Counted from the first letter of the stretch, positions 8,965-18,798 are shown. The stretch: 64,000 nucleotides of DNA from Chloroflexota bacterium (GCA_005887685.1 VBHJ01000011.1:19086-83085), one strand, 5' to 3'. The notes: a model not told the origin generated them from the letters alone. A program made the numbers and translations.

Positions 8965-11900
8965 CGGTGCAGATGGGACGGTAGGCGCAAAGGGCGCACG
9001 GCCGCTGCGCGTGCTCCGGGCCGAGGTGAAAGTCGCCGGCCGCGATTCGCGCCGCCGCGGAGAGCACGCGTTCCTGGACCAGCGCGTCGTCGGGCTCGAT
9101 GTCGCGAGCCTCGCCTCGGCGAAGGTCGAAGAGGATGAGTCGGGGATCTCGCCCGCCGGGCAGCAATCCCCGGCGGGCGGCAAAGCCGTAGATCCGCAGC
9201 TGTAGCGAGTACGCCTCCAGCAGCGCAGCATCCAGGGTGGCGTTGGTCTTGAAGTCGACGAGCGTGACCCTGCCGTCGACCTCGCAGATGCGGTCGACCA
9301 GGCCTCGGACGCGCGCGCTGCCGAGAGCCATGTTGAATCCCGCCTCGACGGCGAGGGTGCGCGCTCTTGCGAGCGGGTGCTCCAGGTAACGCGCCAGCAT
9401 CTCGCGGCCCAGGTCGGGTCCCCGATAGACCTCGAGCAGATTCCCGCCCGTGTTGTGCCAGGCGGCCAGCGCCTCGTGCACCGCCGCCCCGAGCTCGCTC
9501 GATCCGGCCGCACGGACAAAAGGCGGCTGCAGCTCGTCCGGCGGTGCGGGCACGCCCCACACCTGGCTGAAGCGATAGCGGACGGGGCACAGCTCGAAAT
9601 CGTGAAGCTGGGAGAAGCTCAAGGAAACCGGAGGCGCCTCCGCGGCTTCGCTGGGGGCCAGCGCGGGGCGGATCCGCTCCAGGCGGTCGAGCACCGCCGT
9701 GACCACCGCCGGGTCGTCGCGGACCTGGCCGTTGACCGCTCGCGGCACGGGCAGCTCGAGCTGCTCAGACTCGACGACGGCGGCCGATTCGGGATGCGCC
9801 AGCGCCCAACTGAGGATCTCGGCGAAATGGTCGTGATCCTCGATCCCGTTTGTCCCCAACTCGTGAGCCGACGGCTCGTCGCGGGTCGCGGTCACGTAAA
9901 GCGCGTCCTTGGCACGCGTGAGCCCCACGTAGACGATGCGCCGGCGCTCGCCTATCGCCAGCGCGACCGCGGGCGCGCCCGGCGAAGTATCGACGTAACG
10001 CGGATGCTTCTCGCCACGCCAGTTTTTCATCACGAATCCGAGGCCGTCGGGGTCGAAGAACAGCCTCTCGGTGTCGCGCGGGCGTGGCGGCCGCAGGTTG
10101 ACCAGGAAGACAACCGGGAACTCAAGTCCTTTCGCGGCGTGAATCGTCAGGAGCGACACCGCTTCAGTGCCCGCGGTCTCTTCCGCCGCCTCTCCGACGG
10201 GAAGCTCGGCATCGATGACCTGGTCGAGGTGGCGTACGAAGTCGCCGATCCCGGCCAGGGCCAGGTCGCGCTCAAAACGTCCTGCCAGCTGAAACACCTT
10301 GCGCAGGTTGAGCAGCGCGCGCGGGCTGCCGTCTCGCTGGGCGCGCAGCTCGGCCCAGCGCAGGTAGCCACTCTCCTCGAGCAGCCGATTGAGGATGTCG
10401 GCGACCGTAAGCGTGTCGCGAAGTCTTCCGATGCGGTCCGTCAGCTCGACCAGCGAGACCGCCTGTGAGGCGACCTTCGGCTCCATCTCCGGAAATCCAC
10501 CGCGCCTGGATTCGTCGAAGCAGTCACGCAATCGCATTCCAGGTTTCTCGAAACGTCGCGACGCCAGCCGGTACATCCCCGAGTCGGAGAGCCGCACGAT
10601 CGGTCCCTGCAAGATGCGCACCAGAGCCCCGTCGTCCATCGGGTTCTCGGCCAGCCGCAGCAGAGCCAGAACGTCTTTTATCTCCTGACGGTCGAAGAAA
10701 CCGGAGCCGCCGCTGGTCAGGTAGGGAATGCCCTGCCGGCGCAGCTCGTCCTCGAATTCGCGGGGCAGCATCCGCACCGAGTGGGACAGGACGGCGATCT
10801 CGCGAAAAGCGCGGCCACCTACGTGCAACCGGCGAATCGCCTCCGCGACTGAGCGAGCCTCGGTCCGCGAGTCGGGCGCCATCAGCACGCTCACCGGAGC
10901 CCCACCTCCCGCGCCACGTGTCGCCACCAGCTCCGGTTCGGCCGCGAAATCCGCGTCGCGGCGAATGAAGTCCGTTGCGCAGTCGAGGATCCCCTGCAAC
11001 GAACGACGGTTTTGGGTCAGCGGGAGCCGGAGCCCAGGAAACCGGGTCCGGATGTTGTCGATCTCGGCGTCCCGCCATCCGTAGATCGACTGCTTCGCGT
11101 CGCCGACCACGGTCACGTTGCCGAAGCCCTCAGCGGCGGCGAGCCGAATGAAGTCGAGCTGGATGCGGTTGGTGTCCTGAAACTCGTCCACGATGAGGTA
11201 GCGGAAGCGCTCCCGACATCGTCGCCGGAATTCCGGCACCCGCTCCAACGCATCGATCACCCTGAGAAGCAGGTCGTCGAAGTCGCGGAGACCTTGTTCG
11301 CGCAACGCGTCCTCATAGGCGCGGTACACGGTGAACAAGACCTCGATGGCTTCGGCCTCGGCGCGTGCGGGGTCCGGTGCGCCCGACCCGTTCGGGGCGG
11401 GCCGCGAGCTCCAGTGCGCGCCATGCAGCTCGAGCGCCCGGTCGCGGAACCTCTCGGGGCTGATCCCGCGGCCTTTCAGCTTGAGGAGGAAGCGAAGTCC
11501 AGAGCGCAGCAAGTCGTCGAGGTCGTCGACCGCAAGCGCGGCGAACGAGTCCGGGTCGAAAGGCGCGGCGGCGCCACTGCGAAGTCTCGCCATTAGCTCC
11601 TGCTCGAAAAGCCTCTGGCCTGTCTCATCGAGCACCCGCAGCTCGCGGGCCTCACCGATCAGGTAGGCGAACTCGTCGAGGAGGCGGGCGCATGCGCTGT
11701 GGAAGGTCCCGATCCAGACGTTGTCGAGGGTGCCGACGTCCGGATGGCGTGCCGACAGCTCGTTGATGATGCGCAGGCGGAGCTCCTCGGCGGCGCGGTC
11801 GCTGAACGTCAGGGTCAGGATCCGCTCGGGGGCGACACCCTGGTCGACCAGCCAGCAAAAACGCTCCGTCGCGGTGAACGTCTTGCCGGTCCCCGGGCCG

Positions 11901-11992
11901 GCCGCGATGAGATATGCACCCTGCGGGCCCGCGTGGGCCGCGGCGGACTGCTCGGCACTCAGGACCGGGCCGCGGACTCGAGTCGCGCTCAT
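8945..11992 (-). CDS. UvrD/REP helicase fused to PD-(D/E)XK nuclease with C-terminal Cys cluster (AdnAB-like subunit)
   Basis: Start MSATRVRGPVLSAEQSAAAHAG; AAGPGTGKTF, YLIVDEFQDTNRIQ, VVGDAKQSIYGWRD, LTIHAAKGLEFPVVF, YVGLTRAKDALYV, VTLVDFKTNA, CPVRYRF...CALCAYRPIC. Confidence 0.88.
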   Translation of the reverse strand: MSATRVRGPVLSAEQSAAAHAGPQGAYLIAAGPGTGKTFTATERFCWLVDQGVAPERILTLTFSDRAAEELRLRIINELSARHPDVGTLDNVWIGTFHSACARLLDEFAYLIGEARELRVLDETGQRLFEQELMARLRSGAAAPFDPDSFAALAVDDLDDLLRSGLRFLLKLKGRGISPERFRDRALELHGAHWSSRPAPNGSGAPDPARAEAEAIEVLFTVYRAYEDALREQGLRDFDDLLLRVIDALERVPEFRRRCRERFRYLIVDEFQDTNRIQLDFIRLAAAEGFGNVTVVGDAKQSIYGWRDAEIDNIRTRFPGLRLPLTQNRRSLQGILDCATDFIRRDADFAAEPELVATRGAGGGAPVSVLMAPDSRTEARSVAEAIRRLHVGGRAFREIAVLSHSVRMLPREFEDELRRQGIPYLTSGGSGFFDRQEIKDVLALLRLAENPMDDGALVRILQGPIVRLSDSGMYRLASRRFEKPGMRLRDCFDESRRGGFPEMEPKVASQAVSLVELTDRIGRLRDTLTVADILNRLLEESGYLRWAELRAQRDGSPRALLNLRKVFQLAGRFERDLALAGIGDFVRHLDQVIDAELPVGEAAEETAGTEAVSLLTIHAAKGLEFPVVFLVNLRPPRPRDTERLFFDPDGLGFVMKNWRGEKHPRYVDTSPGAPAVALAIGERRRIVYVGLTRAKDALYVTATRDEPSAHELGTNGIEDHDHFAEILSWALAHPESAAVVESEQLELPVPRAVNGQVRDDPAVVTAVLDRLERIRPALAPSEAAEAPPVSLSFSQLHDFELCPVRYRFSQVWGVPAPPDELQPPFVRAAGSSELGAAVHEALAAWHNTGGNLLEVYRGPDLGREMLARYLEHPLARARTLAVEAGFNMALGSARVRGLVDRICEVDGRVTLVDFKTNATLDAALLEAYSLQLRIYGFAARRGLLPGGRDPRLILFDLRRGEARDIEPDDALVQERVLSAAARIAAGDFHLGPEHAQRPCALCAYRPICTDARKVL

Positions 11993-14900
11993 TCCGGCGG
12001 GGCACCTCCGTATGGGCACACCGCCGCGTGCGGGCAGCTGCCGAAGCGTGTCACGCACGTGCCGGCGAGCTCGCGCGGCGCCGGCTCGAAGTGCCCGCCA
12101 TTGATCCGCTCGATCGCCGTCACGACAACCGACCGGCTGCGCTCGAGGTCTTCCGCCGAAAGCACCTTCTCGCGGTATTCCTTGAGGCCGGCGGGCCGGC
12201 CCACGCTGAAGATGTCCTGCCGCATGCCGCCCCAGACCCAGTCTTTCGGGTACCAGAGCGAGAGGAAGCGGGGCTGGAAAGCAAGGGGGTTGCCTTCCTC
12301 GTCGACTCCGTCCTTGCAGGCGAGGTAGTAGAGCGCGAGCTGGACGTCGTACAGCTCGGGCCCGAAGTACATGTCGTATGCGTATCGCATCGGCTTGCCC
12401 GACCCGGTCTTGTAATCGACGACCTCGACCTCGCCATCGCCGACGTCGTTGACCCTGTCGATCTTTCCGACGACGTCTGACCCGTCGATGCGCAGGCGGA
12501 AACGCTTTTCGACCGCGAGCGTGCGCAGCCTGCGGATGAACTGCATCCCGGTGATGGCGCGGATGTAGTTGCCGAGCAGGGACCGCACCTGCTTTTCCTC
12601 CCGCTTGCGGTCGAGGACGCCTTCCATCCGCGCCAGGTAGCCCTCGAGGTGGCGTTGCAGGGCGACTTCCAACCACTCACGCTGCTGTTCGGCCTCATGC
12701 GGACGCCATTCCTCTTCGTGCTCGTGGAAGTCCTGCAGGACCTCGTGGAGGAAGCCACCCCGCTCCATCGCGACCGACCGCGGCTCGTCCACCAGCCCGG
12801 GATGGTGGTTGTACCAGTACAGGCGTGGGCACTTGAGATAGTCGTTCAGCGTCGTGGGGCTGAAGTGATCGATCTGCACCGAGTCCGGGTTGCGGCCTGG
12901 CCCGTATGACTCGAAAGGCTCACCTGAAGAGGGATCGGTGAGAAAGGGCAGGTCGAGGCCAAGTGTCCGGGCGCGCGCCAGCACGACGTCGTCGAGCAGC
13001 GCGCGATGAGAGGCCAGCAGCACCTCCGCCTCGCGGGCCAGCAGCACATCTTCCGGGTCGAGTCGAGACGAGCGAGTCAGCTCGCGGACCGGACCCTCCG
13101 GGTCGGCCATCCCCAGAAAGACCGAAGGACCCGCTTGCCGAAGATATGCGTCCGCGTAAGTGATGTACAGGCGGCGGCGCGCGCGCGTCATGGCGACAAA
13201 CGCGAGGCGTGCCTCCTCCGCGAGATGGCCGTCCGGGTCCGAGGGCCAGGACGGCATGAAACCGACCTTGTAACCCTCGAGCCACGCGCGATCCTCGGCG
13301 TCGAGCAGCGGGTGCGGCCTTGCCTCGAGAGGGAACAGGCCGTGCGCGAAACCCGAGCAAAAGACGACTTCGAACTCGAGTCCCTTCGCCTGGTGGACCG
13401 TCATGATCTGCACCGCGTCGCGCAGGCCATCCGCCGCCTCGGTGTCGTCTGCCGCGGTCGACAACAGGCTCTGGAGCGAACCGGTGATGTCGGCGAGCAG
13501 CGGCTTCGCGCCCTGCAGCCGTTCGTGCACCGCCTCGATCGACTCAAGGCCCTCAATCGCAGCACGAAGGTCCCCGATCGCCTCCGCTCGCTGTACCGCC
13601 GGCAGGCCGAGGTCAAGCAGGCGGCGCATCGCGCCGCCCTCGATCAGGACCGTATACGCGAGAGCCGCGATCGGGAGCCGGCGCGCCTGGCCCAGCAGCC
13701 GTTCCCGCGCGACCATCGCCTGGTACAGGTCGTCCAGCTCTTCGGCGGTGAGGAACTGCATGAAGCTTGGTTCTGGCCGCGCCTCGGTGGGGGCGGTCGT
13801 CACAGCCCCTCCGGCGCCTTCGGCGCCACCTCCCCATGAATGGGGAGGAGGGGCGGTCGTCACAGCCCCTCCGGCGCCCTCGGCGCCACCTCCCGATGAA
13901 TGGGGAGGAGCTTTGGCCCAGGGCAGCGGATAGCGCTCTGGGTCGCGCGCCGCCAGCGCGTACATGACGCTGTTCACCACTCGTCTCAGCGGCCGGCTCC
14001 TTTCGAACGCGTAGGCCCTCAGCCGGCTCACCGTGTGCGGACCGACGCCGCCAAGGGTCGAGGTCATGGCGCTCTCGAATGCGTCCGGGTCGTCCGGTTT
14101 GCGGAGCGATTCGAGATATCCGACCAGGAATCGCACCACCTCGTTGCGGGCTGTCGCGCCCCAGCCGCGCACCTCATAAGGAAGACGGAGCGCGCGCAAT
14201 GCCTCCTCAAATGGCGCGCCCAACGCCGAGGTGCTGCGCAGGACGATCGCAAAATCGCGGAGCCGCAGCTCAGGCCACTCCGATTGCAGCCGCTTGATCT
14301 CACGAGCGCAGAAGAACGCCTCATCGACCGGGTCGCCCTCGCGCGCCAGGACCACGGCGGGGACGCGCTGCGTCGAATCCGCCCGCAGCACTCGGGGCGA
14401 GCGGTCGGGCTGGGTTGCCGCCAGGAGACGCTCGCCGGCGTCCAGGGCTTGCTGAGAGGACCGCCTGCATATTTCGAGGCTGCGGGTCAGGGCGCGATAG
14501 ACGGAGGTGAAGTCGTGGCTGAGGAGCCGCGGCACCGTGCCGCGGAAACCATAGATCGACTGATCGGGATCGCCGACCACGACCAATCGGGGACGCGACT
14601 CGGGCGGGGCGATAAGCCGCAACAGCTCGAACTGCGCCGGGTCGACGTCCTGAAACTCGTCGACCAGGACGAGCTCGAACTTGGCTCGCAGCCGCTCGCG
14701 CAGCGTGGGATTGGTTTCGAGCAGCTCGATCGTCGCGGAGATCAGGTCGCGAAAATCGAAAAGCCGCGCCTCGCGCATGCGCCGGTGGTACGCCTGGTAG
14801 ACAGAAGCCAGCACGCGCAACCGCTCGCTCGCGCTCGCCTCGGTTGCCAGCTGCAGGGCGGCCGGATGGACGAGGTTCTGCTTCATCAACGCGACGAAGG

Positions 14901-15306
14901 CGAGGAGGTCGTGCGCGAATGCATCGGAGCGGCGCACGCCATCGAGCGGACCCAGCAATGCGGGGTCAAGGCCTGTGAGCACGTCGCGCATCACGATCCA
15001 TTCCTGGAAGCCGTTCAGAAGCAGACGCTCGCGGTCGGGCGCGTTGTCACGCAGGATCCGCGCGCAGAAGCTGTGGAACGTCGAGATCCACGCTTCGCCG
15101 TAATCGTCTTGCAGGCGTTCGTCGATCCGGCGCGCGATCTCACCCGCGGCGCCGGTCGAAAACGTGAGGACCAGGATCTGGTCGCGGCCGGCTAGACCGT
15201 CGCGGACGGCCTGCTCGTAGAGGTCGACCAGCGCGTGTGTCTTCCCGGTGCCCGGCCCGGCAAGCACGCGAAGCGGTCCTTGTATTTCACTGATGTCGAT
15301 TGGCAC
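11989..15306 (-). CDS. UvrD/PcrA-type helicase with C-terminal nuclease and Cys cluster (AdnAB-like subunit)
   Basis: 1105 aa; LAGPGTGKTHALV, LVLVDEFQDVDPAQ, VVGDPDQSIYGFRG, VHQAKGLEFEVVF, VAMTRARRRLYIT, VEVVDYKTGSGKP, CPRLYWYNH...CVTRFGSCPHAAVCPYGG; 4-bp ATGA overlap with next gene. Confidence 0.9.
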   Translation of the reverse strand: MPIDISEIQGPLRVLAGPGTGKTHALVDLYEQAVRDGLAGRDQILVLTFSTGAAGEIARRIDERLQDDYGEAWISTFHSFCARILRDNAPDRERLLLNGFQEWIVMRDVLTGLDPALLGPLDGVRRSDAFAHDLLAFVALMKQNLVHPAALQLATEASASERLRVLASVYQAYHRRMREARLFDFRDLISATIELLETNPTLRERLRAKFELVLVDEFQDVDPAQFELLRLIAPPESRPRLVVVGDPDQSIYGFRGTVPRLLSHDFTSVYRALTRSLEICRRSSQQALDAGERLLAATQPDRSPRVLRADSTQRVPAVVLAREGDPVDEAFFCAREIKRLQSEWPELRLRDFAIVLRSTSALGAPFEEALRALRLPYEVRGWGATARNEVVRFLVGYLESLRKPDDPDAFESAMTSTLGGVGPHTVSRLRAYAFERSRPLRRVVNSVMYALAARDPERYPLPWAKAPPHSSGGGAEGAGGAVTTAPPPHSWGGGAEGAGGAVTTAPTEARPEPSFMQFLTAEELDDLYQAMVARERLLGQARRLPIAALAYTVLIEGGAMRRLLDLGLPAVQRAEAIGDLRAAIEGLESIEAVHERLQGAKPLLADITGSLQSLLSTAADDTEAADGLRDAVQIMTVHQAKGLEFEVVFCSGFAHGLFPLEARPHPLLDAEDRAWLEGYKVGFMPSWPSDPDGHLAEEARLAFVAMTRARRRLYITYADAYLRQAGPSVFLGMADPEGPVRELTRSSRLDPEDVLLAREAEVLLASHRALLDDVVLARARTLGLDLPFLTDPSSGEPFESYGPGRNPDSVQIDHFSPTTLNDYLKCPRLYWYNHHPGLVDEPRSVAMERGGFLHEVLQDFHEHEEEWRPHEAEQQREWLEVALQRHLEGYLARMEGVLDRKREEKQVRSLLGNYIRAITGMQFIRRLRTLAVEKRFRLRIDGSDVVGKIDRVNDVGDGEVEVVDYKTGSGKPMRYAYDMYFGPELYDVQLALYYLACKDGVDEEGNPLAFQPRFLSLWYPKDWVWGGMRQDIFSVGRPAGLKEYREKVLSAEDLERSRSVVVTAIERINGGHFEPAPRELAGTCVTRFGSCPHAAVCPYGGAPPE
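13791..13910. repeat. two tandem 60-bp copies of a double-hairpin repeat, in frame within the helicase CDS
   Basis: GGGCGGTCGTCACAGCCCCTCCGGCGCCTTCGGCGCCACCTCCCCATGAATGGGGAGGAG (13791-13850), repeated at 13851-13910 with 2 substitutions; encodes APPHSSGGGAEGAGGAVTTAPPPHSWGGGAEGAGGAVTTAP on the minus strand. Confidence 0.95.
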
Positions 15307-15337
15307 GAGGTCTCCCAGGGTGGCGCGGGCGACCTGA

Positions 15338-16507
15338 TTATGCCGGTGCGCGTCTCCTGGATTCAGCCCCCGTTGTTAAGGGCCACCACGCCGCGACCAC
15401 CAGGACCACCAGAAGCACGATCTCCAACCATGGCCACTGCTTGAGGTGGGGGCTCAGACCTCGGTCGTAGAGATATGGGCTGGCGAGCACCCAGATCGCC
15501 ACCAGGGGGAGGCGCCACGCGAGGGTCGGGCGCTCCTCCCAGACCATCCAGCCCGCGGCGGCGAGCATGCACAGGTCCGACGCATGCAGGTACGGCGATA
15601 TCAGCAGCGAACCGACGATGGCGATGGGGATGACCAGGCCAGGGGAATGGCGCAGCTTGTACGCGGCAGCGAAAACGGCGCCGATGATCAGCACGCGCAA
15701 GAACATCGCCATCGCTCCGGTGGCAGCGAGCGCGCCGTGCAGGGTAAGGTCGTCGGTGCCTTTGGGCAGTGGGCCACGCAGCTGGGTCAGGTACTCGGCC
15801 ATGCCGCCGGTGCCGACCGTCAGCATGATGACGATCAAGACAGCGACCGCCACCGCGACCCAGCTCGCGAACAACCGGAAACGCCACGCGAACAGCAGCG
15901 CGAAGGGGACGAGGACACTTGTGTTGGGCTTGAACAAGATTGCGCCCAGGGCGATGCCGGCCAGCACGTCGCGACGGTCGCGCATCAAACGCCACGCGAC
16001 GACCGCGCCCGCCGCCAAGAGCGGAACGATCTGGCCGACGTTGACCGCGTGCATGACCCACCACGGAGCGAGCGCACCTACCACGGCGATCCAGCGGCTC
16101 CATCCCTTGCTCACCCCTGCCCATGCAAGCGCCGCCGCAAAAGCACCGAAGAGAAGCACGGCCCACACCACATACGCGACGTCGTAGGGCAGGAATCCCA
16201 GGGGAGCGGTCACAAACGCTACGGTCGGGGGACTGAGAAATGGCTGCGCCACCAGCGTCGATGAAAGCTCTTTCTGCTCGACGGCGACCATTCCCTGGTC
16301 GTAGATGTGCGACCAGCCCTGCTGCAGACCGACCTGGCCCGCCGCCACGTAGGTATGGAAGTCGACGCTGATGGGATCGTTGCGATGGATGACGTCCACC
16401 AGCAAGGCGATCGCCACGATTCCGAACGCGAACACAAGCCAGCGTCGCTTGTTGGCACTGATGTTTACAGCGCTAAACACTTGTCCCCCCGGTTGTTCGA
16501 GTCTCAC
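15338..16507 (-). CDS. DUF2029/GT87-like GT-C membrane glycosyltransferase
   Basis: 389 aa, many TM segments; DVIHRNDPISVDFHTYVAAGQVGLQQGWSHIYD, PFLSPPTVAFVTAPLGFLPYDVAYVVW typical of DUF2029. Exact start uncertain. Confidence 0.75.
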   Translation of the reverse strand: MRLEQPGGQVFSAVNISANKRRWLVFAFGIVAIALLVDVIHRNDPISVDFHTYVAAGQVGLQQGWSHIYDQGMVAVEQKELSSTLVAQPFLSPPTVAFVTAPLGFLPYDVAYVVWAVLLFGAFAAALAWAGVSKGWSRWIAVVGALAPWWVMHAVNVGQIVPLLAAGAVVAWRLMRDRRDVLAGIALGAILFKPNTSVLVPFALLFAWRFRLFASWVAVAVAVLIVIMLTVGTGGMAEYLTQLRGPLPKGTDDLTLHGALAATGAMAMFLRVLIIGAVFAAAYKLRHSPGLVIPIAIVGSLLISPYLHASDLCMLAAAGWMVWEERPTLAWRLPLVAIWVLASPYLYDRGLSPHLKQWPWLEIVLLVVLVVAAWWPLTTGAESRRRAPA

Positions 16508-16543
16508 TCACGCCAGAGACGCAGTCCCAATAATTCGAAACGC

Positions 16544-18025
16544 ATGGCTGCCGCCCGTCTGACAATTTCCTGGCGGACAGCGGCCTCGCCGGCCCTGGCT
16601 GGACTCGCTGTAATCGTCGCGCATCTGCCTTCCTTCCTGCACCGGCTGCTGGACGGGGACGAGGCGATCTACAGCTCGATCGCGGTGCTCATGAACCTTG
16701 GTGGCGGGCTTTACGGCCCCGGAGGCGTCGACAACAAGCCGCCCGGGATTTTCTGGGTCTACGCGCTGACCTTCCGCTTATTCGGTGCCTACCAGATGGA
16801 TGCGATCCACGCCGTCGGATTCGTCGCCATGGCCGCGACCTGCCTGGTCGTCTTCGCGATCGCCCGCCACCTCGCCGGCACCCGAGCCGGCATCCTGGCT
16901 GGACTTTTCTACGGCCTCCTGACTGCGGCGGGAAACCCGCGCCTGCTGGCCTCCAACACCGAGATCTTCATGATGATGCCCCTCGCCGCGTCCGTCTTGC
17001 TCTTGCTTCGCAAGCAGTGGTTCTGGACCGGGTTGCTCCTTGTCGCCGCGGGCGCATTCCGCCAATCGGCCGCCGTCAACGTCCTCCTCGTCGCACTTGC
17101 GATCTTCTGGCTCGAACCGGCTGAGGGGCGAAGGCATGCCGCGCTTGGATTCGGGGGAGGACTGCTCGCGGGACTGCTGGCCGGTGCAGTGCTCATCGTG
17201 CTCACCGGTTCGCTCGAGGGCTTCTGGCGGTGGACCGTGCAGACGCTCGTCGGTTATGCGTCGGCCAGCTGGACGCCGGGCTTCGTCTGGAGCCGCGCCA
17301 GGGACAGCATCGTGCCGTTTGTCGTCGACATGTCCGTCTTGTGGATCGCGGCGGTCGCACTGATCGCGCGGTGGCGCGATCTGTCCGTCGAGGTCCGCTT
17401 GATGGTGGCGTGGCTCGTGGTGGCGATGGCGGGGTCGCTTGCGGGCGGACATCTCTCGTGGCACTACTTCATTCAGGCGATGGGTCCGCTCGCGGTGCTT
17501 GCGGCGCTCGCGTTCGATCGCTTCGAGATGCGGCGATTCGTGGCCACAGCCGCGGTGGCGGGCATCGCGATACCGGCGGTCTTCTGGTGGGCTTTCGACA
17601 TCGGCGCCGACCCGCTGACCTATGACTTCAACGCGCCGGGCCCGCAGCACGAGACGGTGTCCGCATACATCGCGGCCAATACGTCGCCCTCGCAGCGAGT
17701 CTTCGTATGGGGTGACTGGCCCGCTCTCTACGTCGAGTCGAACCGCGTGATGGCCGGCCGGTTCCCTGGATTCCTGCGCGGGTTCGAGCGCGGGTCGGAC
17801 GTGCCGCCCAACAACTGGGACACCGCACCCGACGTCTGGACGCTCCTGCAGTCAGACCTGGCGGCGAACCCTCCGGCTCTCATCGTGGACACCGCGGCAG
17901 CCGGCTGGAGCGACTTCGCCAGCTACCCGATGAGCAACTACCCGGTCCTGGCGGAGCTGGTGGCAGACCATTACCACAAGGTAGCCACCATCGACGGCGT
18001 GGTGATCTACGCCCGGAACGGCTAG
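16544..18025 (+). CDS. PMT/ArnT-like GT39 family glycosyltransferase
   Basis: MAAARLTISW...LHRLLDGDEAIYSSIAVLMNLGGGLYGPGGVDNKPPGIFWVYALTFRLFG (DE near TM1 and KPPG motif) with multiple TMs. Confidence 0.82.
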   Translation: MAAARLTISWRTAASPALAGLAVIVAHLPSFLHRLLDGDEAIYSSIAVLMNLGGGLYGPGGVDNKPPGIFWVYALTFRLFGAYQMDAIHAVGFVAMAATCLVVFAIARHLAGTRAGILAGLFYGLLTAAGNPRLLASNTEIFMMMPLAASVLLLLRKQWFWTGLLLVAAGAFRQSAAVNVLLVALAIFWLEPAEGRRHAALGFGGGLLAGLLAGAVLIVLTGSLEGFWRWTVQTLVGYASASWTPGFVWSRARDSIVPFVVDMSVLWIAAVALIARWRDLSVEVRLMVAWLVVAMAGSLAGGHLSWHYFIQAMGPLAVLAALAFDRFEMRRFVATAAVAGIAIPAVFWWAFDIGADPLTYDFNAPGPQHETVSAYIAANTSPSQRVFVWGDWPALYVESNRVMAGRFPGFLRGFERGSDVPPNNWDTAPDVWTLLQSDLAANPPALIVDTAAAGWSDFASYPMSNYPVLAELVADHYHKVATIDGVVIYARNG

Positions 18026-18798
18026 ATGCCGGGCGTTTTGACCGGGAGCGGGGGCACGGACGGCAGGTTGACCGGCGGGTTGACCGGCAGATTGACCGGC
18101 GGGTTGACCGGAAGCTGCCCGTCCGGCACCTGAACCTTCGGCACCTCAACCTGTGGCGGTCCCACCTGCGTCGCGGCAGGAATTGACGGCGAGGGCATTG
18201 GCGGCGCGACTGAGGCGCCAGGGCCTGTGCCCGACTGCACCCTGTGAACACCGGGTGCGGACGGTGCGACAGGGGGCGCGGGCTGCACGACGATGACCGC
18301 CACCGCGCCGGCAACGACCGCGACCTGCACCACGTGATGAGCGCTGTCAGTCAGCCAGCGACCGGACAGCCAGACGGCCAACACGGACATTGCTCGGCGC
18401 CCGATCGCGCGACCGTGCTGGACATGCTCGCTGATGGCGCCGAGCGCGCGCCGCAGCCGGCGCTGCACAGTGGCCTCGGTCAGTCCAACCTCGGAGGCGA
18501 TCTCCCGGTTGGAGTAACCGCCGAAGTACGCCAGCTTGACGACCTCTGTGTCTTCACGAGGCAACGAGCGGATGGCTTCGTCGACCGCGTGACGGATCAT
18601 GGCGCCCGAAAAATCCTTCCAGGAATGCGGCCGGTCATCGCCATTGTTCATGCCCTCGAGAAGCATCTTCTTGAGGCCCCTGTGGGCGCCGCGCATGCGG
18701 CGGCGATCGACGGGAGTTCGGCGGACGCCGGTCATCAGCCACGTTCGCCATGTGTCGTTCGTGGCACCGGGAAGCAGGTTGTTTTGAGCTGCCGGCAT
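18022..18798 (-). CDS. sigma-70 region-4-like regulator with TM segment and Pro-rich repeat tail
   Basis: 258 aa; AIRSLPREDTEVVKLAYFGGYSNREIASEVGLTEATVQRRLRRALGAI (region 4 HTH), hydrophobic VVQVAVVAGAVAVIVVQPA, tail PVNPPVNLPVNPPVNLP; no recognisable region 2. Confidence 0.7.
   Translation of the reverse strand: MPAAQNNLLPGATNDTWRTWLMTGVRRTPVDRRRMRGAHRGLKKMLLEGMNNGDDRPHSWKDFSGAMIRHAVDEAIRSLPREDTEVVKLAYFGGYSNREIASEVGLTEATVQRRLRRALGAISEHVQHGRAIGRRAMSVLAVWLSGRWLTDSAHHVVQVAVVAGAVAVIVVQPAPPVAPSAPGVHRVQSGTGPGASVAPPMPSPSIPAATQVGPPQVEVPKVQVPDGQLPVNPPVNLPVNPPVNLPSVPPLPVKTPGI
18067..18114. repeat. four tandem 12-bp units encoding (P-V-N-L/P) repeats
   Basis: gttgaccggcgg|gttgaccggcag|attgaccggcgg|gttgaccggaag read directly. 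Confidence 0.9.

Noticed and set aside
11993-12676. N-terminal extension of the 8945-12676 ORF
   Set aside because: Reads out of frame through the upstream helicase gene; real start MSATRVRGP at 11992.
13791-13910. CRISPR-like array
   Set aside because: Only two contiguous 60-bp units with no unique spacers; hairpin repeat inside a CDS.
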